A stretch of DNA of 64,000 nt from Anaerolineaceae bacterium (lineage in GTDB: Bacteria > Chloroflexota > Anaerolineae > Aggregatilineales > Phototrophicaceae): positions 310,001 through 374,000 of the forward strand of contig JAPPOB010000010.1 of the NCBI GenBank assembly GCA_028818375.1. The letters are read 5' to 3'. Each line of letters starts with the position of its first letter. Position 1 is the first letter of the stretch. Shown in pieces: positions 18,101 to 26,665 of the stretch. The notes under the pieces were generated by a model that was given only the letters and a program-made list of their open reading frames with translations, was not told where the DNA came from and did no database searches. Both the position numbers and the translations under genes were made by a program.

Positions 18101-19705
18101 TCAATTTCGCTGGACCGTCAGCAGCACATTGCTGCCGGGTTGCATCACGTCGCTGCTCATGCCATCCGGCCAACGGATTTCGAGGCGCTCCAGTTCAGCA
18201 CCGATCGGGAAGCCAAAATGCACGCGGGCCGCATCACCGGAGAGATAGCCGCTGCCCGACTTGATTTCCCGGGACATGCTTCCGACAGAACTGTGCAGGA
18301 CCAGTTGCGCGCCGATGGCCTGCGGATTCAGGCTGCCTGTCTGAATCAGGTCTACCTGCAGGCTTGCTCCTCCGCAAAGCCGGTTTTCAAAGAGCAGGGC
18401 CGCCGAACGCAAATTGTTGACGACCAGGTCGAGGTCGCCATCCCCGTCGAGGTCGGCCATGCTCAGCCCGCGGCCGCTGGCGCTGGCCCGCAGCCCCCAG
18501 TCCGGCATGTCTGTGAACATGCCGCTGCCGTCATTGCGAAAGGCCTGGTTCTCCTCCACGAGCTCGCCGGCTGGCAGATGGCCAAAAATCGTGCTTTCGA
18601 TCATGCCGTTAACCACGTAGAGATCGAGAAAGCCGTCGAGATCGAGATCGCCAAACTTGCCCGACCAGCTCCAGCCTGTGGCATCGATGCCGGCCATTTC
18701 CGCCACGTCTTCCTCAATGCCCTGCAGAACGTTTGCCATCACCTGCGGATCACCCTCTTCATGAGGCATGTCCATCATGGAGGTCATGACCGGTTCCCAG
18801 GCTGCCATGGTCGCCTCGTCCGTGGCGTAGGGTTTCATATCGGTGGAAAACAGTTCCACCCTGCGATCGTTGTTGAGGTCCGCGCTGTCAAAACTCATTG
18901 TGCTGTGGCTCATGATCTCAAAGGGCCAAAGCGCGACCCAGCCATCCTCTCCTCTGGTCCAGGAGAAATCAGGGACGGCGAAGTCGTTACCGACCAGGAT
19001 TTCAGGTCTTCCGTCGCCGTTGATGTCGCTCAGCAGCAGGGCCAAAGCCTGGGCTTCGTCCGCCAGGCGCTCTGGACGGAATCCACTTCCGGTGTTCTCG
19101 TAGGCATAGACGCCGGCGATCTGACTTTCAAGAAACTCGGCTCCGATCAGGGTCAGCAGCTCGGCGTCATAGGTGGCGCCGACCAGGTCCAGGTCGCCAT
19201 CCTGATCGGTATCAGCCCAGTTAATGGAGTAGAGCGGTTCCGAGATTCCAGGGAGTACCTGCTGTTCAAACTGCCTGCCACCCTGGTTGACCCACAGGTT
19301 GGGAGCGCTTGCGACGCGCGAAAAGACGATGTCCTGCCAGCCGTCGCCATTCAGATCGACGATGGTGACCGCGCGCGTGTTGCCATCACCCAGAGACGCG
19401 GGCTCAAAGGCCAGCCCACCCTGGTTCCAGAGAACCGTGTTGGCGCCGCCGTGGTTGGCGAGCACAATGTCCAGCAGTCCGTCATTGTCAAGGTCGTTGA
19501 TGCCCACGCCGCTGCCGTTGGCCTCAAACATGCGGACCTCGTCGCCACCGGGGACCGTGGTGGTGTGCGGAAGTGCATGGTTAATGAAGGAATCCCCGCA
19601 TTCCGCAGGGCGCATGAGCGGCGTCTCTGACCAGGAGGTTTCATGCGAAAACACGGGCGCAGCAAGAAGCAACAGGCAAATGCCGGTAAACAGCGTGGAC
19701 TTCAT
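18101..19705 (-). CDS. Secreted FG-GAP/VCBS-repeat protein with ASPIC/UnbV C-terminus
   Basis: Predicted exported beta-propeller protein, 534 aa. It has a signal peptide at residues 1-20 (LFTGICLLLLAAPVFS) and several calcium-binding FG-GAP repeats of the form D-x-D-x-D-G (DLDNDGLLDIV, DLNGDGWQDIV, DTDQDGDLDLV, DINGDGRPEIL, DLDLDGFLDLY, DLDGDGDLDLV). The C-terminal ASPIC/UnbV domain runs from about residue 440 with SGSGYLSGDAARVHFGF and LEIRWPDG. Such proteins are cell-surface or secreted and often linked to carbohydrate or adhesion functions; the exact role is unknown. It lies 157 bases downstream of the sugar ABC permeases on the same strand. Confidence 0.88.
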   Translation of the reverse strand: MKSTLFTGICLLLLAAPVFSHETSWSETPLMRPAECGDSFINHALPHTTTVPGGDEVRMFEANGSGVGINDLDNDGLLDIVLANHGGANTVLWNQGGLAFEPASLGDGNTRAVTIVDLNGDGWQDIVFSRVASAPNLWVNQGGRQFEQQVLPGISEPLYSINWADTDQDGDLDLVGATYDAELLTLIGAEFLESQIAGVYAYENTGSGFRPERLADEAQALALLLSDINGDGRPEILVGNDFAVPDFSWTRGEDGWVALWPFEIMSHSTMSFDSADLNNDRRVELFSTDMKPYATDEATMAAWEPVMTSMMDMPHEEGDPQVMANVLQGIEEDVAEMAGIDATGWSWSGKFGDLDLDGFLDLYVVNGMIESTIFGHLPAGELVEENQAFRNDGSGMFTDMPDWGLRASASGRGLSMADLDGDGDLDLVVNNLRSAALLFENRLCGGASLQVDLIQTGSLNPQAIGAQLVLHSSVGSMSREIKSGSGYLSGDAARVHFGFPIGAELERLEIRWPDGMSSDVMQPGSNVLLTVQRN

Positions 19706-19862
19706 GGTTCACCTGCCTTTAGTTTTGGAGATGCAAAAGAGTGCCAGAGGAAAATACCCTGAATCCTGGCGATTGCCATTGCGCAGGGTCTGTTCCAGGT
19801 CAGGGGCAGGGGGCCCCAACGGGCAAGCTGTGGAGCGTGGAAGTTGCCGGGCGGGTCCAGGT

Positions 19863-20762
19863 CTAGCGGCCGCCCATGCCGGTGATGGTTATTCCCCGGA
19901 TGAACCACTTTTGCGCCATCATGAACACGATGATAATGGGCAGCATTGCAGTCACAGCGCCTGCCATTAAGAGTTCCCAACGGGTGTTGAATTGACCCTG
20001 AAACTTGGAAAGCCCTACCGGAATCGTGCGCATTTCGTCGCGGTAGGTGATGACCAGGGGCCAGAGGAATTCGTTCCAGGAACCCAGAAAAACGAAAATG
20101 GCAACGGCTGCCAGAGTCGTCTTGCTCATGGGCAACATGATCTGCCACCAGATGCGGAAGGACGACGCGCCGTCTATGCGGGCCGCATCATCCATTTCCA
20201 GCGGAATGCCGCGATAATGCTGGCGCAAGAGAAAGGTGCTGAAAGCGGAGAACGCCGGCGGGATGATCAGCGCCTGATAGCTGTCGTACCAACCCAGGCT
20301 GCGGACTATGACAAAATTTGGGATGAGCAGCACTGGAAAAGGGATCATGAGCGTCGCCAGCCAGACCGTGAACAGTTTGTCACGACCCGCGAAACGCAGG
20401 CGGGCAAAGGCAAAAGCCGAAAGCGAGGACGTGGTCAGCTGCAGGACCACGACGCTGACCGCGATGATCAGACTGTTCAGGTAGTAACGGTCGAAGGGCA
20501 CGGCCGTCAATGCGTTGGGATAGTTATCCCAGGCGATGGTGTTTGGAATCCACGTGGGCGGATAGGTGAAAATCTCCGGCGGGTATTTCAGGGATGTGCT
20601 GAGCATCCAGAAAAAGGGCAGCAACATGACCGCGCTGCCGGCGATCAACAGGACGTGCAAGACGACGTGCGTACGGTTCAGGGGCTCCCGAACGACCTGT
20701 GGCAGATTGGAGCCGGCCCTGGCGGCGCCGGTCGTGGTCGCCATGTCAGCCCTTCCGCTCAA
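19863..20762 (-). CDS. Carbohydrate ABC transporter permease (MalG/UgpE type)
   Basis: Inner-membrane permease of a CUT1-family sugar importer, 299 aa with about six membrane segments. The EAA loop that contacts the ATPase is PLEMDDAARIDGAS followed by LPMSK. Its ATG overlaps the stop of the MalF-type permease gene by 4 bases. It should form a heterodimer with that protein and use the ATPase at 24596-25651. Gap 19706-19862 downstream contains no clear gene. Confidence 0.92.
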   Translation of the reverse strand: MSGRADMATTTGAARAGSNLPQVVREPLNRTHVVLHVLLIAGSAVMLLPFFWMLSTSLKYPPEIFTYPPTWIPNTIAWDNYPNALTAVPFDRYYLNSLIIAVSVVVLQLTTSSLSAFAFARLRFAGRDKLFTVWLATLMIPFPVLLIPNFVIVRSLGWYDSYQALIIPPAFSAFSTFLLRQHYRGIPLEMDDAARIDGASSFRIWWQIMLPMSKTTLAAVAIFVFLGSWNEFLWPLVITYRDEMRTIPVGLSKFQGQFNTRWELLMAGAVTAMLPIIIVFMMAQKWFIRGITITGMGGR

Positions 20763-21715
20763 ACTTCATAATGCACCCAGCGGCGTTGCAAACGCAATTG
20801 AATGAAGGTGACCACGAAAATAATGGCGAACAGCAACCAGGCAATCGCCGTGGCCTTCCCCATGCGGAAGAATTCAAAGGCGTTTTGCCAGATGTAGTAG
20901 ACGATGGAAAGCGTAGATTGCGGAGGTTCGCCGCCAAATAGCACGAATGGCTCGGCGAACAGCTGGAAAGCCCCAATCATCTGGATCACCAACAGGAAAA
21001 AGGTCGTGGGACTGACCATCGGTATCGTCACATAGCGAAAGCGTTGCCATCCATTGGCCCCGTCGACACGGGCGGCGTCATAGAGCGCTTCGGGGACGCC
21101 CTGCAGGCCGGCGAGGTAAATGACCATGGTGAAGCCAACATTCTTCCAGATTGTTAGCAGGACGACTGCCGGCTTTGACCAGACCGGATTGTTGATCCAA
21201 TCCGGCGGCTGCACAGGAACGCCATATCGCTCTGCGATATCCCAGATGATGGAACTGATGATGCCGAAGTCGCGGTTGAGCAGCCACTGGAAAACCAGCG
21301 CCGCCGCTACAATGTTGGTCACCACCGGCATGAAATAAATGAGACGGTAAAGAGACATGGCCCGGATCTGCTGGTTCAGCGCCGTGGCCAGAGTCAACCC
21401 GAGCCCCAGCTGGAGCGGGACGATGACGACGGTGTAATAGAGGGTGTTGCCCAGTACGCGGCTGAAGATCCGGTCGCGTGTCAACAGTTCGACGTAGTTG
21501 GCAATGCCGACGAACTCCGGCGGCCCCAACAGGTCCCACCTGGTGAGGCTGACTCCCATCGACATGACGATGGGAACGAGCACAAAAATAACAAAGCCGG
21601 CAAGGCCGGGGATCAGAAATATCCAGGCCTCGCTCTGTTGCCCGGGGTTCCAGCGGCCTAGGCCGGCTCTAAGACGAAATCGTTCGATGCGGCTGACCCG
21701 GGCATCCGGATGCAT
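20759..21715 (-). CDS. Carbohydrate ABC transporter permease (MalF/UgpA type)
   Basis: Second CUT1 permease, 318 aa. It begins with a basic cytoplasmic N-terminus, then the first membrane segment (AWIFLIPGLAGFVIFVLVPI). The EAA motif is VPEALYDAARVDGAN. It is transcribed between the binding-protein gene and the MalG-type permease and is preceded by a hairpin at 21734-21762. Substrate not determined; the neighbouring glycosidase suggests a di- or oligosaccharide. Confidence 0.92.
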   Translation of the reverse strand: MHPDARVSRIERFRLRAGLGRWNPGQQSEAWIFLIPGLAGFVIFVLVPIVMSMGVSLTRWDLLGPPEFVGIANYVELLTRDRIFSRVLGNTLYYTVVIVPLQLGLGLTLATALNQQIRAMSLYRLIYFMPVVTNIVAAALVFQWLLNRDFGIISSIIWDIAERYGVPVQPPDWINNPVWSKPAVVLLTIWKNVGFTMVIYLAGLQGVPEALYDAARVDGANGWQRFRYVTIPMVSPTTFFLLVIQMIGAFQLFAEPFVLFGGEPPQSTLSIVYYIWQNAFEFFRMGKATAIAWLLFAIIFVVTFIQLRLQRRWVHYEV

Positions 21716-21733
21716 GGCAGCGCCTCTTCGGAA

Positions 21734-21762
21734 TCAGGCCAGGGCGCAGGGCCCTGACCTGA
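21734..21762 (-). other. Intercistronic hairpin after sugar-binding-protein gene
   Basis: 12-bp inverted repeat with one mismatch (TCAGGCCAGGGC against GCCCTGACCTGA), 5-base loop, between the binding-protein stop (21790) and the permease start (21715). No T-run follows on the minus strand. Same position relative to binding protein and permease as the hairpin at 12408-12440, suggesting a common way of setting binding protein above permease. Confidence 0.6.
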
Positions 21763-21789
21763 TCTGTTGAATCTCTTCGTTGGCCTGTC

Positions 21790-23106
21790 TCAGCCGGCGT
21801 TCATGTCAGCCAGGTAGGCATCGACGTCGTCGCAGACTCCAGGCAGGACCTCGGCAGGTACCGCTTCACCGGCCCAGATCTGGTTCATCACCGGGCGAAT
21901 GTAGTTACCGTTGATCTCGCCCCATTCGGGGAAGTAGGCGATACGGCCGCCTGGCTTGGCATTGCGACCCTCAATGATGAAGGCCATGCGATTGTCCGGT
22001 GGATCCGCCGGGTTCTCTTCGGAGCCAAGGAAAGCCTCGGAGAGGGCAGTGGATTCAAGCGCCGGCAGAATCTCGCCGGAGGCGGTGTAGATGCCCTGGC
22101 CGCCATCGGTGCTCTGCAGCCAGCTGAGGAAAGTCCAGGCGGATTCCTTGTCATCGCTGAGCGCGCTCATGGTCCAGGCGGCGCCACCGGCAGCCGCGGC
22201 GCGCTGACCGTCAGCGGGGATCGGCACCGGGACCACGTCGTAATTCATGCCGGCGGCGTTGAAGGCCGACACACGGCTGGCGTTCTGGATGATCATGGCC
22301 ACCTGGCCGCTCTGGAAGACAGCTGCGTCACCGCCGGCCTGGCCCAGATTGGCGCTGCGCATGGCATGGTTGTTGTCCATCATGCCGGCGAAGAATTCCA
22401 CCGCCGCGATGGATTCAGGAGAGTCCAGAAGGCACTGTGTCGGGTTGCGCATGTCATCCAGCAGACCGCCGTTGTTCTGCAGTACGAAAAGCGCGAACTT
22501 GCCGCCTTCCATGCCGAGAGCGTAGCGGGACACGCGACCCGTGCTTTCCACGACCGTCAACTGCTCGGCGGCGGCCAGCAGATCATCCCAGGTCCAGTCG
22601 TCGGTGGGGTAGGCGACGCCGACCTCATCGAAAATTTCCCTGTTGTAATACAGAACTTCCAGACCGATGTCACGCGGGAAGCCCCAGATGCGGCGGGTGC
22701 CATCCTCGTCATAGGTCGTGCCGTATTCCAGCAGACCTGGCCAAAAGTCGGAGATGTCGTAGTCGTTGGCCTCAATGTAGGGCGTCAGTTCCTCAAGTAC
22801 GCCGCGCGCCGCGTAGCGGATCGGCGGCGACAGGAACAACACATCCGGAATCAGGGCGCCGTCGCCGGCGGCCCACAGGGTATCCAGCGAGGTGAAGTAA
22901 TCGGACCAGGGCTGATGCCAGATCTCGATCTCGATGTCGGGGTTGGCCTCCATGAACGCCTCCGCCACGCTGGTGTGGGTGGCGGCCTCTTCCGGGCTGC
23001 CCCAGAAGCCCCAGGTCACCACGGCCTTGTCCTGCGCCGCGGCCAGGCTGCTGAACATGGCAAGCAGCACGACAACCATCAATACGCGAACCAGTTTGTG
23101 TTGCAC
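21790..23106 (-). CDS. Extracellular sugar-binding protein (CUT1 family)
   Basis: Family 1 solute-binding protein (MalE/UgpB-like), about 438 aa, exported. I choose the GTG at 23106 because GGAGGAGG lies 6 bases upstream; the frame is open to an ATG at 23139 without such a site. The signal peptide runs MVVVLLAMFSSLAAA then Gln. The mature protein has the family core: VTWGFWGSPEEA, the A-F-x-x-x-N-P-D-I block, QSGQVAMIIQNA, and a C-terminal segment about recruitment to permeases. Preceded by its own promoter (23149-23176). The sugar is unknown. Confidence 0.92.
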   Translation of the reverse strand: MQHKLVRVLMVVVLLAMFSSLAAAQDKAVVTWGFWGSPEEAATHTSVAEAFMEANPDIEIEIWHQPWSDYFTSLDTLWAAGDGALIPDVLFLSPPIRYAARGVLEELTPYIEANDYDISDFWPGLLEYGTTYDEDGTRRIWGFPRDIGLEVLYYNREIFDEVGVAYPTDDWTWDDLLAAAEQLTVVESTGRVSRYALGMEGGKFALFVLQNNGGLLDDMRNPTQCLLDSPESIAAVEFFAGMMDNNHAMRSANLGQAGGDAAVFQSGQVAMIIQNASRVSAFNAAGMNYDVVPVPIPADGQRAAAAGGAAWTMSALSDDKESAWTFLSWLQSTDGGQGIYTASGEILPALESTALSEAFLGSEENPADPPDNRMAFIIEGRNAKPGGRIAYFPEWGEINGNYIRPVMNQIWAGEAVPAEVLPGVCDDVDAYLADMNAG

Positions 23107-23148
23107 GATAAACCTCCTCCAGATTTCAGACGAAGCCAAGTTGACGAA

Positions 23149-23176
23149 ATGGTAGCAAAGTTCTGACTATACGCAA
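23149..23176 (-). promoter_or_regulatory. Promoter of the sugar-binding-protein gene
   Basis: Minus-strand TTGCGT (23176-23171), 16-base spacer, TACCAT (23154-23149) with an extended TGC. It lies in the 82-base gap between the glycosidase stop and the binding-protein GTG, giving a leader of about 35 bases. Confidence 0.5.
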
Positions 23177-23188
23177 ACGCCTCCCAAT

Positions 23189-24529
23189 CTATTTTGAGTG
23201 GACCGGCCCGCCACCGGGACGAATATCGAATTCGTTGTTTTCGGCTGCGACGGCAGTTGCAGGTTTGACGCGACGAAGCTCATTGAAAAAAAGCGTGTCT
23301 TCCCTTTGCAAACAATGATCCGCATACAGAAACAGGGCCGCGGACCATGCCTGGTCGTCAAAGCCCATCGGATTGCCGCTTTCTCCGTGAAGCCACTCGT
23401 TGAAGCCCCACCGGGATCTGTCGGCCGCCTGACTCAGAGATTCTGCCAGGGCATTCAGCAACCTCCCGGCTTCATCGAGCCATCCGTGGCAGACCAGGGC
23501 GGCGATATGAAAGCCGCCCACCATGGGCCAGATTCCGCCATTGTGATACTGGTAGGGTAGGTTCAGGTTGCGACTGCGATAATACTCGCGCCAGTCGCTT
23601 TCCCCGGGGTACACCGGCGGATATATGGCGCGGGTCGGGTAGGGTTCGGCAATCCCGACCTGGTGCATGTAACGCAAAATGTGTTCGCTGCGGTGTCCAT
23701 CGGCGATGCCGGTGAGGATGGCCAGGGCGTTGCCAAGGCTGTCACACCATGTTCCGTATTCACGAAATGCTACCCAGGGGAGGTAATAGGGCCTGCTGGA
23801 AATCGTCCCGATGTTGTGATAAAGCATGAACCATTCGAGGCGGATGCTCTTGAGTTGCTCGAGATGCTCGGCAAAATGCTCCGCCACCCAGCACCGGTCT
23901 ACCCACATCAACAGGTTCAACCGTTCGTGAATATCACTTGACGTTACAGCCGGACAGCGGCCGGTCGCGCCGGTTAACGCCCGCATCTGTTCCCAGCCGA
24001 GCATCGCCGCGTAATAGAGCACGTTGTCATAAAGGGTGTTGTAGCGAACTGAAATCAGGTCCATCCAGTTGCCAGCTTCCGGCACTTCCAGAAGTCCGCA
24101 TTCATTCATGTCCTGATATTCGAGCCAAAGCAGGGCCCGGTCGATTTGTGGCCAGTGCTCCAGCAGGAACTCTATGTCCCCGCTGACCTGGTAGACCATC
24201 CAGTGCCCCAGGATGAACCACAGGTTGGCATCCAGGGCTCCCGCATTCTCGGTGCTGATGTACCCGTTGTCAGGGTTGACGTTCAGGGGGACGAGGCCCA
24301 GTCCGGACTGGAACTGCCCCAGATTTTCCAGACTGGCGCGCGCCGCCGCCTCCAGTTGTGCGTCGCCACTGACGAGCGCCCCGATGGCCGTTATGACGCT
24401 GTCCCGGGCCCAGATCTGCGGGTAGCCGGCGGCCGCGCCTGAAGCCCGAAAGCCCTGATCGGTCCTGCAGCGATGCAAGACCTCAAGGGCCTGTTCACGT
24501 GCCTCCCGCAGCAAACGTTCTTCGCCCAT
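23189..24529 (-). CDS. (Alpha/alpha)6-barrel glycoside hydrolase, GH100/debranching-like
   Basis: 446 aa cytosolic protein without a signal peptide. Motifs resemble the six-hairpin glycosidases of the neutral invertase (GH100) and amylo-1,6-glucosidase/GH63 groups: an early GYPQIWARDSVI segment (about residues 34-46) with a likely acid Asp, ENAGALDANLWFI (about 93-105), YQYHNGGIWPMVGGFH (about 340-355) and a C-terminal NEWLHGESGNPMGFDDQAWSAAL. These aromatic and acidic motifs are where GH100 enzymes hold catalytic residues. It sits between the ATPase and binding protein of a sugar importer, so it probably hydrolyses the imported oligosaccharide. The exact family is not certain. Confidence 0.7.
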   Translation of the reverse strand: MGEERLLREAREQALEVLHRCRTDQGFRASGAAAGYPQIWARDSVITAIGALVSGDAQLEAAARASLENLGQFQSGLGLVPLNVNPDNGYISTENAGALDANLWFILGHWMVYQVSGDIEFLLEHWPQIDRALLWLEYQDMNECGLLEVPEAGNWMDLISVRYNTLYDNVLYYAAMLGWEQMRALTGATGRCPAVTSSDIHERLNLLMWVDRCWVAEHFAEHLEQLKSIRLEWFMLYHNIGTISSRPYYLPWVAFREYGTWCDSLGNALAILTGIADGHRSEHILRYMHQVGIAEPYPTRAIYPPVYPGESDWREYYRSRNLNLPYQYHNGGIWPMVGGFHIAALVCHGWLDEAGRLLNALAESLSQAADRSRWGFNEWLHGESGNPMGFDDQAWSAALFLYADHCLQREDTLFFNELRRVKPATAVAAENNEFDIRPGGGPVHSK

Positions 24530-24555
24530 GGAGTTCCCGCCGTTGCTCCCAGATT

Positions 24556-24561
24556 ATTGTA
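24556..24561 (-). promoter_or_regulatory. Predicted -10 upstream of the GH100-like gene
   Basis: TACAAT on the minus strand, 26 bases before the ATG at 24529, preceded about 17 bases upstream by a T-rich stretch (TTTTGT) in place of a consensus -35. It lies in the 66-base gap after the ATPase gene. Confidence 0.4.
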
Positions 24562-24595
24562 CCCTATTGGAGCCAAATACAAAAAATGTGCCTGC

Positions 24596-25651
24596 TCAGG
24601 AAACTGTCATGCCCTCATGCGTGAAAGCCGTTGCCTGCATGCGCAGGCGTGTATGGCGATTGAACCAGTTCAGCGCTTCGAAAGGAACGCAAAACTCAAC
24701 CGTCTCGTTTTCGCGCGGGCGAATCTTGTGGGTTGCGTGCAGGGTTGCCACAACTTCCGCTTCCCCGCGCAATTCGTTTACCTTGCCATAAACCCGGCGA
24801 TGATCGCCAAGATACTCCACTCGTTGCACGTGTACAGGAATGATTAGCGAATTCCCGACTTCAGAATTGCTCACTGCCGGAACGAAATCCTCGGGCCGAA
24901 ATCCAATAATGCAGTTGTCCTTCTCTATCAGATTCATGGGAGGGGAGCCGAGGAATGTGGCGACGAATGTGTCCGCCGGACGCTGGTACAACTCCTGCGA
25001 AGTCCCAATCTGGCGAATGCGCCCTTCCGACATGACGGCAATGCGGTCACCCAGACTTAGCGCGTCTTGCTGGTCATGCGTCACAAGCAAGGTCGTGACG
25101 CCCAGGCGTCGCTGATAACGCCTGAGCTCTGCCCGCGCGATGCGGCGCAATCCCGCGTCCAGGCTTGAAAGGGGTTCATCGAAGAGGAAGACGCGCGGCT
25201 GGCGCACGATGGCCCGCGCCAGCGCAACCCGCTGGCGTTCGCCGCCCGATAGCTGGGCGGGGTAACGCTCCAAGCGGGCGACAATATCCAGTTGGCTGGC
25301 GGCAAGCTCGACGCGTGACTTGATCTCGTTTTTGGGCAGCCCCTCGTTCTGCAGGGGAAAGGCGATGTTTTTGCGCACGCTCATGTGCGGGTAAAGAGCA
25401 TAGCTCTGAAAGACCATGGCGACGCGACGCTTGTCGGGCGCAACGCCGTTCACGTTATCATCGCCGATTTGCACCCAACCCTCGTCCGGTGAATCAAGAC
25501 CGGCAACCAGGCGCAGCAGGGTCGTCTTGCCACAGCCGGAGGGGCCGACGATCACCAGCAATTCGCCGTCCCGTACGCGCAGGTTGAGTTTGTCCAGGGC
25601 GCAGACATGGCCGTAGTATCTGCTCAGTTCGACGGCTTCGACTTGTGACAT
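24596..25651 (-). CDS. Sugar ABC transporter ATPase (UgpC/MsmK type)
   Basis: Cytoplasmic ATPase energising the CUT1 permeases, about 351 aa from ATG 25651 with GGAGAG upstream. The frame is open to 25831, but the extra 60 residues have no family similarity. Walker A GPSGCGKTT, signature LSGGERQRVALARA, Walker B RVFLFDEPLSSLD and the switch H of LVTHDQQDAL are intact, and the last 110 residues form a TOBE/MalK-type regulatory region with the conserved IGFRPED. In such systems one ATPase can serve several permease pairs. Confidence 0.92.
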   Translation of the reverse strand: MSQVEAVELSRYYGHVCALDKLNLRVRDGELLVIVGPSGCGKTTLLRLVAGLDSPDEGWVQIGDDNVNGVAPDKRRVAMVFQSYALYPHMSVRKNIAFPLQNEGLPKNEIKSRVELAASQLDIVARLERYPAQLSGGERQRVALARAIVRQPRVFLFDEPLSSLDAGLRRIARAELRRYQRRLGVTTLLVTHDQQDALSLGDRIAVMSEGRIRQIGTSQELYQRPADTFVATFLGSPPMNLIEKDNCIIGFRPEDFVPAVSNSEVGNSLIIPVHVQRVEYLGDHRRVYGKVNELRGEAEVVATLHATHKIRPRENETVEFCVPFEALNWFNRHTRLRMQATAFTHEGMTVS

Positions 25652-25948
25652 GCAACACTCTCCACAGGCCCACGATTGTACCAACTGTAACGACCGGAAA
25701 CCGAATGTTCTTTCGCAGCAGACAGAGAATGAGGGAAGTTGCTTCACCTGCCTTCGCTCCGTGTGCCTGTTTTGCCGCATGCCGGAACACAGGACAGGAC
25801 CTCGTGTTTCTCTGCCAATGGCGGTTTCCATGGTCCATATGCTAGATTCTGTGGCGCAGCCCGGCGTTCATTGCCAATGCCCAGGCAGGAAAGGCACCAG
25901 GCTCAGGCATTGAGTCCTGGTTTGTTGCTGTGAAAGGGGGAGTGGAAG
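25652..25948. promoter_or_regulatory. Divergent intergenic region, promoters in both directions
   Basis: 297 bases between the minus-strand ATPase gene and the plus-strand creatininase-family gene; no convincing gene. On the minus strand an extended -10 TTGGTACAAT lies at 25684-25675, about 25 bases before the ATPase ATG. On the plus strand TGCTAGATT at about 25846-25854 could serve as an extended -10 for the creatininase-NanA pair, with a leader of about 90 bases. No -35 of quality is visible for either. I saw no structured RNA here. Confidence 0.4.
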
Positions 25949-26665
25949 TTGCGCATTGCTGACATGAACTGGTCCGGGGTTGAAGATTGGCTGCGCCGGG
26001 ACGACCGCTGCGTTTTGCCTGTTGGCAGCACGGAACAGCACGCCGGTCTCAGCCTCTGCGTCGACAACATCCTGGCCGAACAGGTAGCCCTGGAGGCGGC
26101 CGGTCCCGCCGGCGTCCCGGTTTTCCCTCCCGTAGATTACGGGTTGACCGCCTATTTCATGGCGTATCCCGGCACAATTACCCTGAAACCGGAAACCTAT
26201 GCGGCCCTGCTCGGCGACATTCTGGACAGCCTGGCCATTCATGGTTTTCGCCGCATTCTTGTCGTCAATGGACACGGTGGCAATGCCGCGACCGGCGAAC
26301 GGATCCTGGCCGGGGCGCAGGGGAGACACAATCTCCAGGTGCTATGGCACAACTGGTGGAAAGCGCCTGCGACCTGGGCTGCGTTCCGGGCGCTTGACCC
26401 TGAAGGTGCGCACGCCTCCTGGTCGGAGAACTTCCCGTGGACGCGCCTAGAGGGCGTTGTACAGCCTGCAGGTAGCAAACCTGTGGCGGACATGAGCGCG
26501 GTGGACACCATGTCGCCGGCCCAGGTCCGCGAAACTCTTGGAGACGGCAACATGGGTGGCGTCTACCAGAAATCTGACGAAGACATGCTCAGGATCTGGA
26601 GCGTGGCCGTTCAGGAAACCCGCGACCTGCTGGAAGACGGATGGGAAAGTCATGCGCAACTTTGA
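25949..26665 (+). CDS. Creatininase-family amidohydrolase
   Basis: Metal-dependent cytosolic amidohydrolase of the creatininase/MftE/ArfB superfamily, 238 aa. Conserved elements are LPVGSTEQHAGLSL then CVDN (residues about 23-40, with metal-binding Glu, His and Asp), PVDYGLTAYFMAYPGT, VVNGHGGNAA (about 109-118) and HASWSEN with a further metal Glu. The start is TTG 25949 behind GGGGGAG; an ATG 15 bases downstream is an alternative. Its end overlaps the NanA-like gene by 14 bases, so the two probably act on the same pathway, for example amide hydrolysis before aldol cleavage (inference). True creatinine activity is not implied. Confidence 0.85.
   Translation: MRIADMNWSGVEDWLRRDDRCVLPVGSTEQHAGLSLCVDNILAEQVALEAAGPAGVPVFPPVDYGLTAYFMAYPGTITLKPETYAALLGDILDSLAIHGFRRILVVNGHGGNAATGERILAGAQGRHNLQVLWHNWWKAPATWAAFRALDPEGAHASWSENFPWTRLEGVVQPAGSKPVADMSAVDTMSPAQVRETLGDGNMGGVYQKSDEDMLRIWSVAVQETRDLLEDGWESHAQL

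Noticed and set aside
24577..24600. CCTGAGCAGG with a T-run after the sugar ATPase gene
   Set aside because: A four-base stem with a two-base loop is too weak to form a terminator; the T-run may belong to the promoter of the next gene.
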